This document shows, piece after piece, positions 1 through 7,454 of a stretch of DNA of 64,000 nt. The DNA comes from a virus. Below the pieces are notes generated by a model. The model was not told where the DNA came from, searched no databases, and saw nothing but the letters and a program-made list of their open reading frames with translations. The stretch's first letter is position 1; each line of letters opens with the position of its first letter. Made by a program: the position numbers and the translations under genes. The stretch is from the IMG/VR virus record IMGVR_UViG_3300020170_000012, positions 1 through 64,000 of that record; one strand, given 5' to 3'.

Positions 1-1339
1 CCACTATTACAACACACAGGGGCCAGCGCAGCTCGGGGGTGCCTATGGGGCCGGACCTTATGGCGGGACGTCGTCAGGAACCTTGGCCGGTGGCGCTTAT
101 GGGCTCGGCACGCCGGCCGGTTCCGGGATGGGCACGCCGATCGTGGTCCTGGACTGGTCGCTGGACAATGTCGGCGAGATCATGATTGCGGTTCCCAGGA
201 ACGGGCCGCTCTATTACTGGTCTCCGGAAACCGGGTTGACGACCGCTCAAGTGGTGACGACGGGACCGCTGTTCAATACCGGCGGCTTCGTTTCGCAGCC
301 GCAGTCGATTGTCATGATGTTCGGGTCAACTGAAATATCGGGTCAGCAGGACCCGCTGGTCATGCGGTGGAGCGACTCGGGGGACTTCACCGAGTGGACC
401 GTCACGCCGACCACTATGGCGGGGTCTTTCCACATTCCGACGGGCTCGGCGCTGATCGGCGCCATCCAGGCGCCGCTGTTCGCGGTTGCATGGACCGACA
501 TCGACATGTGGACGATCTCATGGGCTGGTCAACCGCTGATCTGGGCTTTTCTGCGCGTGGGTACTGGCTGCGGTCTGATCGGGCAGCATGCGGCCGACGT
601 TATTGGCGGCACCGTGTTGTGGGCCGGTCAATTCAACTTCTTTACGCTACTTCCCGCCGGTGTCGAAGTGCTGCCATGCCCGGTGTGGGACTTCTTTTTT
701 CAGAATATCGATCGCGCCAATCAGAGCAAGGTTCGCGCCGCGTCCAACAGCGCATTCAACGAGGTTTCGTGGTTCTTCCCGGTTGCCGGCGGCTCCGGCG
801 AGAACACCGCATATGTCAAGGTCCACATTGGGGAGCCTGGAGAATACGAATGGGATTACGGCCTCCTCTCGCGCACCGCCTGGGTCGATATCACCGCGCT
901 TGGACCGCCGATCGCCGCTGATAATTTCGGCAACCTGCTTCAGCACGAGACATCTTTCGATGCCTCCGGCTCGGCCATCAACGCCTTTTTTGAGACCGGA
1001 TACTTTGCCATGGGGGATGGCACTGAGCTGACTGTCGTCGACTGGGTGCTCCCGGATATCCGATGGCAGTCGGGTTCCCTGGCAACAGCGACGGTGCCCG
1101 GAACATTACTATTCACCTTCTACACGACCGACTATCCTGCGGTTGAAGTCCCAGGCGGTTCCGGGGCGCGTCCGGGTGAACGAGTCTACGGGCCATTTAC
1201 GGTGACCCAGACGACGCAGTTCATCAACACCCGCATGCGAGGCCGCTTCTGGCGGTGCCGCATCGAGAGCAATGACCAGGGGACTTTCTGGCGGCTGGGC
1301 AAGATCAAGTTCAGATGGGGACCTTCGGGGAGACGTTAG
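1..1339 (+). CDS. Tail hub / packaged-DNA stabilisation protein (P22 gp10-like), 5'-partial
   Basis: The reading frame is open from base 2, so the gene starts upstream of the window. The visible part is about 445 residues. It opens with Gly/Tyr-rich repeats (GGAYGxG) and continues as a beta-rich protein with repeated Trp/Gly blades (PLYYWSPETG, DPLVMRWSDSG, FTEWTV). It ends in an Arg-rich tail (RMRGRFWRCRIES, WRLGKIKFRWGPSGRR). This ending and the propeller-like blade spacing are typical of the podoviral head-tail closure proteins related to P22 gp10. The TAG stop abuts the next ATG directly, so the two genes are probably co-translated. Assignment is by recalled family resemblance; a generic tail protein is the alternative. 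Confidence 0.55.
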   Translation, partial: HYYNTQGPAQLGGAYGAGPYGGTSSGTLAGGAYGLGTPAGSGMGTPIVVLDWSLDNVGEIMIAVPRNGPLYYWSPETGLTTAQVVTTGPLFNTGGFVSQPQSIVMMFGSTEISGQQDPLVMRWSDSGDFTEWTVTPTTMAGSFHIPTGSALIGAIQAPLFAVAWTDIDMWTISWAGQPLIWAFLRVGTGCGLIGQHAADVIGGTVLWAGQFNFFTLLPAGVEVLPCPVWDFFFQNIDRANQSKVRAASNSAFNEVSWFFPVAGGSGENTAYVKVHIGEPGEYEWDYGLLSRTAWVDITALGPPIAADNFGNLLQHETSFDASGSAINAFFETGYFAMGDGTELTVVDWVLPDIRWQSGSLATATVPGTLLFTFYTTDYPAVEVPGGSGARPGERVYGPFTVTQTTQFINTRMRGRFWRCRIESNDQGTFWRLGKIKFRWGPSGRR

Positions 1340-2113
1340 ATGCCCGCAATAGAACCTGTACGTGGCTTGACCGTTCCCACAGTTGCCGGAGATGTCGGCA
1401 TCTGGGGCGGCGAGCTGAACACCACGATCAACAGCCTTGCAGCCATCCTGGGGACGCAGATTTCACTATCGTCGTCCACCGTAGGTCTGAACGTCACCCT
1501 GACATCGTCGCAAGCTCAAAGCGCTCGCGTGCTGGTTAACAACACATCGTCGCAACCATTTCAATTGAACATGCCTGCGTCGAATTTTGCGAGTGGCGAG
1601 TATTCGATCGGCTACATTTCTTCACAGCTCCAGGCTCTGACGGTCACTGCGGGTTCTTCCGGTTCCGGTCAGACCGCACAGATCGCCGGCTCGTCGAGCG
1701 GCATCAACCGCCAAGTCTACAACGATGGCGTCAACGTCTTTTTCAACGATGTGCAGACCTTCTCAGCATTGCCGCTGCAAGCCGGCCTCGCGTTCGGTTT
1801 TGATGGTTCCTCCCTGGCACCTGCAACTGGCACCAAGCCCGGCATCGTCATGCCGTTCTCGATCACGATCGCGTCGTGGGAGGTGGTTGCCTGGGATGTC
1901 GCCGGTTCGATGGCGGTGGATTTCATTGCCAACGGTGTCTTGGCATCGAGCCACAATACGCCGACGCTGACCAGCTCGTTCATCGCGACAGGATCGGCGT
2001 CCGGATGGGCGCTCAACAGTTACACCTCTGGGACAACCCTCGCCCCGTTCGTGAACTCGGCATCGAGCGCAACAAAGTTTTCAGTGACTCTGTTCGGGAA
2101 TCGGACGACTTAA
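1340..2113 (+). CDS. Putative tail structural protein
   Basis: A 257-residue Ser/Thr/Gly-rich beta protein whose ATG directly follows the TAG of the upstream tail gene. The N-terminus (VPTVAGDVGIWGGELNTTIN) matches the recurrent phage tail pattern in which a short segment with G-x-W-G-x-x-LN precedes a repetitive beta domain, as in fibre-anchoring or baseplate-type proteins. The C-terminal half looks like a small jelly-roll (SMAVDFIANG, GWALNSYTSGTTLAPFV). No enzymatic motif is visible. Its stop overlaps the convergent end of the minus-strand glycine-rich gene by four bases. Confidence 0.6.
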   Translation: MPAIEPVRGLTVPTVAGDVGIWGGELNTTINSLAAILGTQISLSSSTVGLNVTLTSSQAQSARVLVNNTSSQPFQLNMPASNFASGEYSIGYISSQLQALTVTAGSSGSGQTAQIAGSSSGINRQVYNDGVNVFFNDVQTFSALPLQAGLAFGFDGSSLAPATGTKPGIVMPFSITIASWEVVAWDVAGSMAVDFIANGVLASSHNTPTLTSSFIATGSASGWALNSYTSGTTLAPFVNSASSATKFSVTLFGNRTT

Positions 2114-2826
2114 GTAATTATGAACGTTGACGATTGCCCCCTGGCTGCCGCCGCGGCGGCTGAATTATAGGCGATCCCGATGATGCCCTGAAAGGCGTTG
2201 CCAGCGTTACCGCCAGCCCCGCCTGGATTGGGAGCGCCGGAAGCGCCTCCTTCACCGCCGCCACCACCTCCACCCCCACCGCCGTATTTACCGCCAGTGC
2301 CGCCAGCACCGCCGGCTTGACCGCCGAATCCGGAATTCCCGCCGTTGCCGCCAGCCGCGCCGCCACCGGCTCCATGCGTGGCGTCAAACTGAGCACCGTT
2401 GCCACCGTTGCCGCCGGTACCCCCAGGTGATCCGGATGGGGAACCGCCCGCCGTAGTATTGGCATCGGCATTGCCGCCGCCGCCGCCAGTAGGAGTGCCG
2501 CCAGCGGCTCCGGGGCTGCCGTTGCCATGGGTGCCTCCGGCTCCCCCGCCCCCACCGCCGCCACCCCCGATGGGGCCGGAGCCTGGAGCACTGAGGGCGC
2601 CATTGCCACCGTTACGTTTGACGCTTCCGACCGACGCGGCGGCTGTCCCCCCGGTGGTTCCGCTTGCGGATTGCGCCAAGACAGTCCCGGAGGTGTCAAA
2701 GAAGACGTTGCCGGAGAAGTTGACATTGACGACCGCGCCGGGGCCGTGCGCCGAATAGTTGGTGATTTGGGCAAATGCACCGCCAGCACCGCCATTTCCA
2801 CCCGTACCGCCAGTTCCAGCAGGCAT
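2110..2826 (-). CDS. Glycine-rich adhesin-like protein, downstream part
   Basis: A 238-residue protein with extreme glycine content: runs of GGGGG, GGNGG and GGTGG between a short beta segment (GGAFAQITNYSAHGPGAVVN) and a C-terminal tail ending STFIIT. This is the pattern of glycine-rich phage fibre-tip adhesins (polyglycine-II type). It lies in the same frame as the upstream 115-residue gene and is separated from it only by TAA-GTC before its ATG, so the two look like halves of one adhesin. No good ribosome site lies immediately upstream. The gene runs against its neighbours at 1340-2113 and 3557-5036. Confidence 0.6.
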   Translation of the reverse strand: MPAGTGGTGGNGGAGGAFAQITNYSAHGPGAVVNVNFSGNVFFDTSGTVLAQSASGTTGGTAAASVGSVKRNGGNGALSAPGSGPIGGGGGGGGGAGGTHGNGSPGAAGGTPTGGGGGNADANTTAGGSPSGSPGGTGGNGGNGAQFDATHGAGGGAAGGNGGNSGFGGQAGGAGGTGGKYGGGGGGGGGGEGGASGAPNPGGAGGNAGNAFQGIIGIAYNSAAAAAARGQSSTFIIT

Positions 2827-2829
2827 GAC

Positions 2830-3177
2830 TTAGCACCCGCTGGCGGAACCGCCGCAACAAGCAGACCCAGCCGAACCGCCGCTGCCGGGTTGTCCGGCAG
2901 AGCCGTTGCCGATGACGTTGATGGAGTTGTCGGCGATGTTGAAGTCAGACGGCAGTGTCGTTGTCGTGCCACTGGTCACAAAAAACCAGATCAGGCAAAA
3001 GACGACGTCCTTGCGGGCCGTCAGCTCATTCCAGACAGACTTTTCGATTGTGTCCTCGATAATGTATTGATCGGGCTCGAACGGATTCTTTGGGGGCTCG
3101 ATGCCGTGCTCGGCGAGCCACAGGAGCGCGCCGGCACCAAGCAGAAGCGAGGCGTACCGTCCGCCGTTACGAATCAT
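2830..3177 (-). CDS. N-terminal part of glycine-rich adhesin (ends at in-frame TAA)
   Basis: A 115-residue protein. It has a short hydrophobic N-terminus (YASLLLGAGALLWLAEHG), then a middle segment with a second hydrophobic stretch (VVFCLIWFFVTSG). Next comes the start of a glycine-rich adhesin domain (TLPSDFNIADNSINVIGNG), followed by GGSAGSACCGG. In comparable phage proteins the motif xVPSDxN...IEVIGGG runs straight into the polyglycine region, so stopping here is unexpected. The next in-frame ATG is two codons after the stop. The start overlaps the end of the cupin gene by 11 bases, consistent with one transcript. Confidence 0.5.
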   Translation of the reverse strand: MIRNGGRYASLLLGAGALLWLAEHGIEPPKNPFEPDQYIIEDTIEKSVWNELTARKDVVFCLIWFFVTSGTTTTLPSDFNIADNSINVIGNGSAGQPGSGGSAGSACCGGSASGC

Positions 3178-3523
3178 GAATCACCTCCCCGGTATCTAGC
3201 ATCAGGCCGCCGGTCTTGCCTGTCTCCCCCCGCGGCCGTGCTCTCTCTCGCGATAGATTTACGATGACCGTTCCGTCTTTGATTGCCTCGATCTCATGCT
3301 CGACGAGTGGGTCGAAAGCAATGTCTTGGTCACCCGGATTCATTTCCCAAGAGCTGTGGAAATAACCATGATCGCCAAACAGCGTGACTCGCGTTCTGCC
3401 GCGCACCACACCAGTCGAGTGCATGAACTCGTGTTTGTGCCGCGCGATTTTCTCACCGCTGTCGAGCGTCCACACATCGGCCTGGATGCCGCCCCAGTGG
3501 TGAACGGAGACTGATCTTGCCAT
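3167..3523 (-). CDS. Small cupin-like protein
   Basis: A 118-residue protein with a single beta-barrel (cupin/RmlC-like) pattern. His-rich metal-site residues lie around positions 29-35 (RHKHEFMHSTGVVRG), followed by a Gly turn, and a second half contains PGDQDIAFDPLVEHEIEAI. An upstream GTG at 3553 would add ten residues, but the ATG at 3521-3523 has AGGA about nine bases upstream and is preferred. It is the first gene of the minus-strand cassette inside the plus-strand tail block. Substrate is not predictable; cupins of this size in phages may be structural or act on sugars. Confidence 0.55.
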   Translation of the reverse strand: MARSVSVHHWGGIQADVWTLDSGEKIARHKHEFMHSTGVVRGRTRVTLFGDHGYFHSSWEMNPGDQDIAFDPLVEHEIEAIKDGTVIVNLSRERARPRGETGKTGGLMLDTGEVIHDS

Positions 3524-3556
3524 GACAAATCCTACAGGATTGATTATTATCACGAA

Positions 3557-3940
3557 ATGGCGAATTCACTCCAGGACGTCTACAACGCTCTCCAGACGTT
3601 GAATCAGTCGATCAACGCCGCCACGACCGCCGTTCCGCGCACCGGCGGCAATTTCACGCCGATCAATAATCTGTCGTCGGCCGCCTTCGTCCAGATCATC
3701 CCGCCTAACCCCAAGCGAAACAATATCACCTTTCACAATCCTGGCGCCAACACTGTCATCGTAGCGCCCCTCACGGTGGGATCAAGCCAGGGGACATTCA
3801 AACCGACAACGACTCAGCTAGGCGGTACCTTCGGAGTCGCTCCGCTTGACTGGGTGACACTCACCGGGTTGTGCCAGCAAGGCTACCAAGCGATGGCGAC
3901 CGTCGGCTCGTCGCAGCCGTTCACGGTACTGGACCAGTAA
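3557..3940 (+). CDS. Small tail/virion structural protein
   Basis: A 127-residue protein starting divergently from the cupin gene. The N-terminus is helical (SLQDVYNALQTLNQSIN). It is followed by a compact beta domain containing RNNITFHNPGANTVIV, a recurrent pattern in small phage virion proteins associated with tails. It has no signal peptide or membrane segment. It is followed after four bases by the glycine-rich fibre gene and probably shares its transcript. Function beyond structural is not assigned. Confidence 0.55.
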   Translation: MANSLQDVYNALQTLNQSINAATTAVPRTGGNFTPINNLSSAAFVQIIPPNPKRNNITFHNPGANTVIVAPLTVGSSQGTFKPTTTQLGGTFGVAPLDWVTLTGLCQQGYQAMATVGSSQPFTVLDQ

Positions 3941-3944
3941 GGCC

Positions 3945-5036
3945 ATGTCCCTTACCGGCAGCGCGATGGATCACCCAAACCGCGTCGGTGTCACGGCGCC
4001 GCCGGGCGACAGCAGTTCAAGGCTCGCGACGACGGCATTCATCCAGACTGCAATTGCCGGAATCAACATTGGTTCCTTGGTGCCGAGCGGAATCCGTGCG
4101 CCGGGGACAGGTGCTTATGCCCTGGTAGAGTCCGACTTTCTTTCGACGATAACGTCAGGAAGCGCCGGGGGCGTACTCACTATCACGGTTCCAAATACCA
4201 TCTCTCCGGGGTTCATGTTTTGGGCTTTTCGTAATACAAATGATATTGTCGTACAGGTTTCAGGTGGCAATATCGCATGGCCTGACGGGAACTTCACCAG
4301 CAACTTCACCATCTCTAAACAGTTCAAATTGGTCGGGTTCGTTTTCGATTCCGCCAATCTCTATGTCATCAGCGGTCAAATTCCGCAGACAAAAATTCAG
4401 GTCTTCAACGCGAGCGGCACCTACACGCCGACCGTTGGAATGCAGACCGCCATCATCGAGGCTGTTGGTGGAGGTGGTGCTGGGGGTGGCGTGGTCGGTG
4501 CAGCATCGCGCTTCGTCGGTGGTGGTGGGGGCGGCGCCGGATCATGGTCCAAGGCCAGTGTCACCGCGGCGCAGATCGGTGCTTCCCAGGTTGTCACCAT
4601 TGGTCCGGGCGGCACCGGGTCGTCTGGAGCGGCTGGTGGCAACGGGACGGATACCAGCGTCGGATCGCTCTGCATCGGCAAAGGCGGAACTGGTGGCGGG
4701 TTTAACAACGCCTCCACGAATTTTGGCGCTCCTGGCGCGGGTGGCGTTGCTGGAACTGGTGATCACACTACCGTCGGTAATCCCGGCGGTCAGGGGGAGA
4801 CAACCGCCCTGGCTAGTATAACGGCGGGCTCATTGAGCGGTTACGGCGGTCAATCCTTGTTTGGGGGAGCTGCGGCTGCCACTTTGAACGGCGGTGGGAC
4901 ATCGGCGGGGAATGCCGCTGCGGCGAATTCAGGTTCCGGAGGCAGCGGAGCAACGTCAGGTAACACAGCCAGTAACGCAGCGGGTGGTAACGGTGGTTCT
5001 GGCAAGGTGGTGATTACTGAGTACATATTCACATAG
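3945..5036 (+). CDS. Glycine-rich tail fibre protein
   Basis: A 363-residue protein. Residues about 1-35 carry the fibre-anchor pattern PPGDSSSRLATTAFIQTAI, common at the start of receptor-binding fibre domains. Residues about 50-145 form a beta-rich shaft. From about 165 it is a polyglycine domain (VGGGGAGGG, VGGGGGGAG, GGNGGSG) ending in KVVITEYIFT, the usual terminal strand of glycine-rich fibre adhesins. It is the sense-strand counterpart of the antisense adhesin at 2110-3177. Likely role: host recognition at the tail tip. Confidence 0.7.
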   Translation: MSLTGSAMDHPNRVGVTAPPGDSSSRLATTAFIQTAIAGINIGSLVPSGIRAPGTGAYALVESDFLSTITSGSAGGVLTITVPNTISPGFMFWAFRNTNDIVVQVSGGNIAWPDGNFTSNFTISKQFKLVGFVFDSANLYVISGQIPQTKIQVFNASGTYTPTVGMQTAIIEAVGGGGAGGGVVGAASRFVGGGGGGAGSWSKASVTAAQIGASQVVTIGPGGTGSSGAAGGNGTDTSVGSLCIGKGGTGGGFNNASTNFGAPGAGGVAGTGDHTTVGNPGGQGETTALASITAGSLSGYGGQSLFGGAAAATLNGGGTSAGNAAAANSGSGGSGATSGNTASNAAGGNGGSGKVVITEYIFT

Positions 5037-5045
5037 GAGGTACCC

Positions 5046-5723
5046 ATGCCCCTTGCGCACGGAAAATCTCGCGCCGTCGTCAGTGGAAACATCCATGAAA
5101 TGATGGCATCGGGTCACCCGCAAAAACAGGCTGTGGCTGCGGCGCTCAGCACCGCCCGCCGGTCCAACCAGGAGCGCAAGCCGGCGCAGTCCGGACGCGC
5201 GCTGCCGCTTCAGGGGTCGCCGGGAGAAGGAGCACAAGACAATGTTTATGCTGGGCCGCTGCATAGCCATGTTCCTGGACGGACTGACAAGATCAATCTC
5301 AACGTCAAGCCGGGGTCGTATGTTGTCCCGGCCGACGTTGTCTCCATCCTGGGAGAAGGAAACACGCTTGCCGGAACTGTGGTCCTGCGTGCCATGTTTG
5401 GACAAAGTGGTCTCACCGGGAAAGTCAAGCCGCCGGAAGGCCGCCCGAACCTGATGGAGCGCCGCATGGAGCGTCGCGAGATGCTGCCGCCGCACATGGC
5501 CGGGGTCACCAGCGGCTATGCCGAGGGTGGTGACGCTGATCCCAGAACACAGGGTGCGGCTCCCGTCGTGGTGGCCGGCGGCGAGCACATCATCGATCCG
5601 GAGTTCATCAAGGCCAAGTACGGCGATCTCGCGCATGGGCACAAGTCGCTCGACCAGTTCGTGCTCGCTGCCCGCGCCTACGAAATCAAGAGGTTGAAGA
5701 ATGCCCCTCCACCAAAGAAATAA
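5046..5723 (+). CDS. Phage virion-associated protein with DUF6496-like N-terminus
   Basis: A 225-residue protein with a strong ribosome site (AGGAGG, six bases before ATG). The N-terminus (HGKSRAVVSGNIHEMMASG, then HPQKQAVAAAL) is the recurrent podovirus motif K-x-x-I-x-x-N-I-x-E-L...P-x-K-Q-A-V-A-I-A. The C-terminus contains APVVVAGGEHIIDPEFIKA and GHKSLDQFVLAARA, also recurrent in podoviral genomes next to an acetyltransferase. It overlaps the downstream GNAT gene by 23 bases. The role is probably structural or maturation-related; no enzymatic motif was seen. Confidence 0.55.
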   Translation: MPLAHGKSRAVVSGNIHEMMASGHPQKQAVAAALSTARRSNQERKPAQSGRALPLQGSPGEGAQDNVYAGPLHSHVPGRTDKINLNVKPGSYVVPADVVSILGEGNTLAGTVVLRAMFGQSGLTGKVKPPEGRPNLMERRMERREMLPPHMAGVTSGYAEGGDADPRTQGAAPVVVAGGEHIIDPEFIKAKYGDLAHGHKSLDQFVLAARAYEIKRLKNAPPPKK

Positions 5724-6282
5724 CGTCATCCCGCTCAATGCCAACCCGGTGCGGTTCGCTGAACCAATCGACGAGATGGAGATCAGGATGCTCCTTCTCC
5801 TCGGTCACGCCGAGAACTCGATCTTCAAGTGGGACCTGGGAAAGTCGGAATTCATCATCAGGCGTCTGCTGTTCACGCCATGGCTGCCGAAGGAGGATAC
5901 CGGCTTGCGCGGATGCTTTGGCGTGATCGGGCCGCGGGGCGGCACCCTTCAGGGCTTGGCGATGCTCGCGGTGTCGACGCAGTGGTACACGCAGCAATGC
6001 ATGCTGGAGGAGTTCATCGTCTACGTCCACCCGGACTTCCGCCGGCACAACCACGCTGCAAATTTGCTCGACTGGATGATCGCGAGAAGCGACCAGCTCG
6101 GAATCCCGCTTCTGACCGGCGTCATCTCGATGGACCGCATGGAGGCGAAGTGCCGGCTCTACAAGCGCAAGCTCACGCCGGTCGGCCAGTTTTTCATGCA
6201 CATGCCGAAGAACACTGACTGGGAATCCACGCTTGAGCAGAAGCGGATGCGGCTCTCCGTGATATCATCGTCGGCGGCTTAG
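5701..6282 (+). CDS. GNAT-family acetyltransferase
   Basis: A 193-residue GNAT-fold protein. The central strand and acetyl-CoA loop region is FIVYVHPDFRRHNHAANLLDW, where RRHNHA stands in for the canonical Q/R-x-x-G-x-G/A, so the loop is degenerate. The following helix (MIARSDQLGIPLLTG) and C-terminal strands fit the fold. Phages often carry such a GNAT in the tail region after the DUF6496-like gene, as here. The substrate is unknown; the altered loop leaves activity uncertain. Confidence 0.6.
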   Translation: MPLHQRNNVIPLNANPVRFAEPIDEMEIRMLLLLGHAENSIFKWDLGKSEFIIRRLLFTPWLPKEDTGLRGCFGVIGPRGGTLQGLAMLAVSTQWYTQQCMLEEFIVYVHPDFRRHNHAANLLDWMIARSDQLGIPLLTGVISMDRMEAKCRLYKRKLTPVGQFFMHMPKNTDWESTLEQKRMRLSVISSSAA

Positions 6283-6548
6283 AGTCTTCCGTTATTTTGT
6301 CCGTTGGCAATTTCTTTGCCGGCCTCGACGCCAACGTCGTGAACTTTCTGCACCACTTCGGCATTGACCGCTGTGGCTGCCACCTTCACTTCCGCCACCG
6401 CCGTCGCCGCCTTATCGATTTTCCTGTCGACCTTGTCGATCTTCCTTCGATTCAGCATTGAATTGATCGCAGTGAGGATCACTCCGATCGCTGTGACTAT
6501 CTGTGTTACGTTATTGAAAGTGTTCGGCGATACTTCCGGGATATCCAT
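6279..6548 (-). CDS. Small membrane protein with coiled-coil tail (holin/spanin candidate)
   Basis: An 89-residue protein with one membrane segment (TQIVTAIGVILTAINSML). A charged heptad-like helix follows (RRKIDKVDRKIDKAATAVAEV, with Ala/Val periodicity) and continues to about residue 80. The ATG at 6546-6548 is preferred over a TTG four codons upstream that sits inside the porin terminator. One membrane span followed by a coiled coil is compatible with a class III holin or an inner-membrane spanin, but also with other phage membrane proteins. The endolysin lies far away at 18.7 kb. Confidence 0.45.
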   Translation of the reverse strand: MDIPEVSPNTFNNVTQIVTAIGVILTAINSMLNRRKIDKVDRKIDKAATAVAEVKVAATAVNAEVVQKVHDVGVEAGKEIANGQNNGRL

Positions 6549-6558
6549 TTCACTACCC

Positions 6559-6586
6559 AAAAAAATGGCGGCTGTTCGTTGCCGCC
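6559..6586 (-). terminator. Rho-independent terminator of the porin gene
   Basis: On the minus strand GGCGGC (6586-6581) pairs with GCCGCC (6572-6567) across an eight-base loop, followed by A and a run of seven T (6565-6559). It lies 68 bases after the porin stop, so the porin message ends before the small membrane protein gene. Confidence 0.8.
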
Positions 6587-6653
6587 GAACGCTGGCACTA
6601 ATTTTCTCCAGGCGCCACCGCAGTTGAGGATTGCGGCTCCTACCCCCAGCAGA

Positions 6654-7397
6654 TCAGAACTTGTAGCTAATGCCCGCGCGAGCGACGCCGATGTTGTGCT
6701 TGACGTCGGCGCCAATTGGGATGACCCCTGTGCATTCGCTGGTGCAAACCACTCCGGTCGTAGCCGCGTGAAGATCGCCAAGGAAATAGTGGAGATACTC
6801 GACGCGCAATCCCCAGTTCGGGGTCAGCGCGTATTCGAGGCCAGCACCAGCCACCGCGCCATTGAGTGTCGGATTGGTCGAGAACTGCGAACCGTCGGTC
6901 CCGGTGACGGTGAATTCGGTCCCTGACCAGCCCCAGCCGGCCGTACCGAAGGCCATGAGGTTGGGTGCTAGGATGACACCAAACCGGCCGCGCAGCGACG
7001 CCAGCCATCGGCTTTTCGAGTTGATGTTGCCGATGAAGCCTGGGTTCTGAACGGTGCCGTCCATCGTAGCAATGTCGCCATCGCCCTCAATGCCGAGATA
7101 GAAATTGCCGCCGAAACGAGAGCCAAGGCCGGCATGCAGACCACCGACAGCGCCGAACGGAGCAGTGTCGAAGCCCATGGTGCCAAATGGGTCGGAGGCT
7201 GTGCCGGCACCGCGATCCCAGCCGACGCCGCCGTGGGCGCCGATGTAGAAGCCATCCCAATAGCTCATGTAGACTTCGGCGGGCGCCTTGGTCACAAGCG
7301 GCCGTACCGGCATATCGGCGCCGTGGGCAATCCCGAGCTGCGACCACAGAAAACCGCCGACGGCGGCAATAACCGTGGCGTACATGACTTTTTTCAT
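6654..7397 (-). CDS. Outer-membrane beta-barrel porin-family protein
   Basis: A 247-residue protein with a signal peptide (MKKVMYATVIAAVGGFLWS...AHGA). Alternating beta-barrel strands follow (YWDGFYIGAHGGVGWDRG, FYLGIEGDGDIA, WLASLRGRFGVIL, NWGLRVEYLHYFLGD), and it ends in the aromatic outer-membrane signature SYKF. This is the OMP_b-brl/Omp25-Omp31 layout that is abundant in Rhizobiales. It has a strong ribosome site (AAGGAGG), its own candidate promoter upstream and its own terminator, so it is an independent unit like a lysogenic-conversion or superinfection-exclusion gene. It is unlikely to be a virion protein; recent acquisition from the host is inferred. Confidence 0.85.
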   Translation of the reverse strand: MKKVMYATVIAAVGGFLWSQLGIAHGADMPVRPLVTKAPAEVYMSYWDGFYIGAHGGVGWDRGAGTASDPFGTMGFDTAPFGAVGGLHAGLGSRFGGNFYLGIEGDGDIATMDGTVQNPGFIGNINSKSRWLASLRGRFGVILAPNLMAFGTAGWGWSGTEFTVTGTDGSQFSTNPTLNGAVAGAGLEYALTPNWGLRVEYLHYFLGDLHAATTGVVCTSECTGVIPIGADVKHNIGVARAGISYKF

Positions 7398-7426
7398 CCA
7401 ATCCTCCTTTTCGTCATCTGAAAATC

Positions 7427-7454
7427 AGCATAGAGACTTGACCCTACGCGGCAA
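7427..7454 (-). promoter_or_regulatory. Candidate sigma70-type promoter for the porin gene
   Basis: On the minus strand TTGCCG (7454-7449) and TATGCT (7432-7427) are separated by 16 bp, about 30 bp before the porin ATG. The -35 overlaps the end of the upstream virion gene. Together with the terminator at 6559-6586 it marks the porin as a self-contained transcription unit. Confidence 0.45.

Noticed and set aside
2824-2832. Stop-codon reassignment (TAA or TAG read as an amino acid) to explain interrupted genes
   Set aside because: TAA, TAG and TGA all act as ordinary stops elsewhere in the window, often followed at once by the next start codon.
1340-3560. Invertible fibre segment like the Mu G region
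   Set aside because: No inverted repeats at the cassette borders and no invertase gene were found; only the opposite gene orientation is suggestive.
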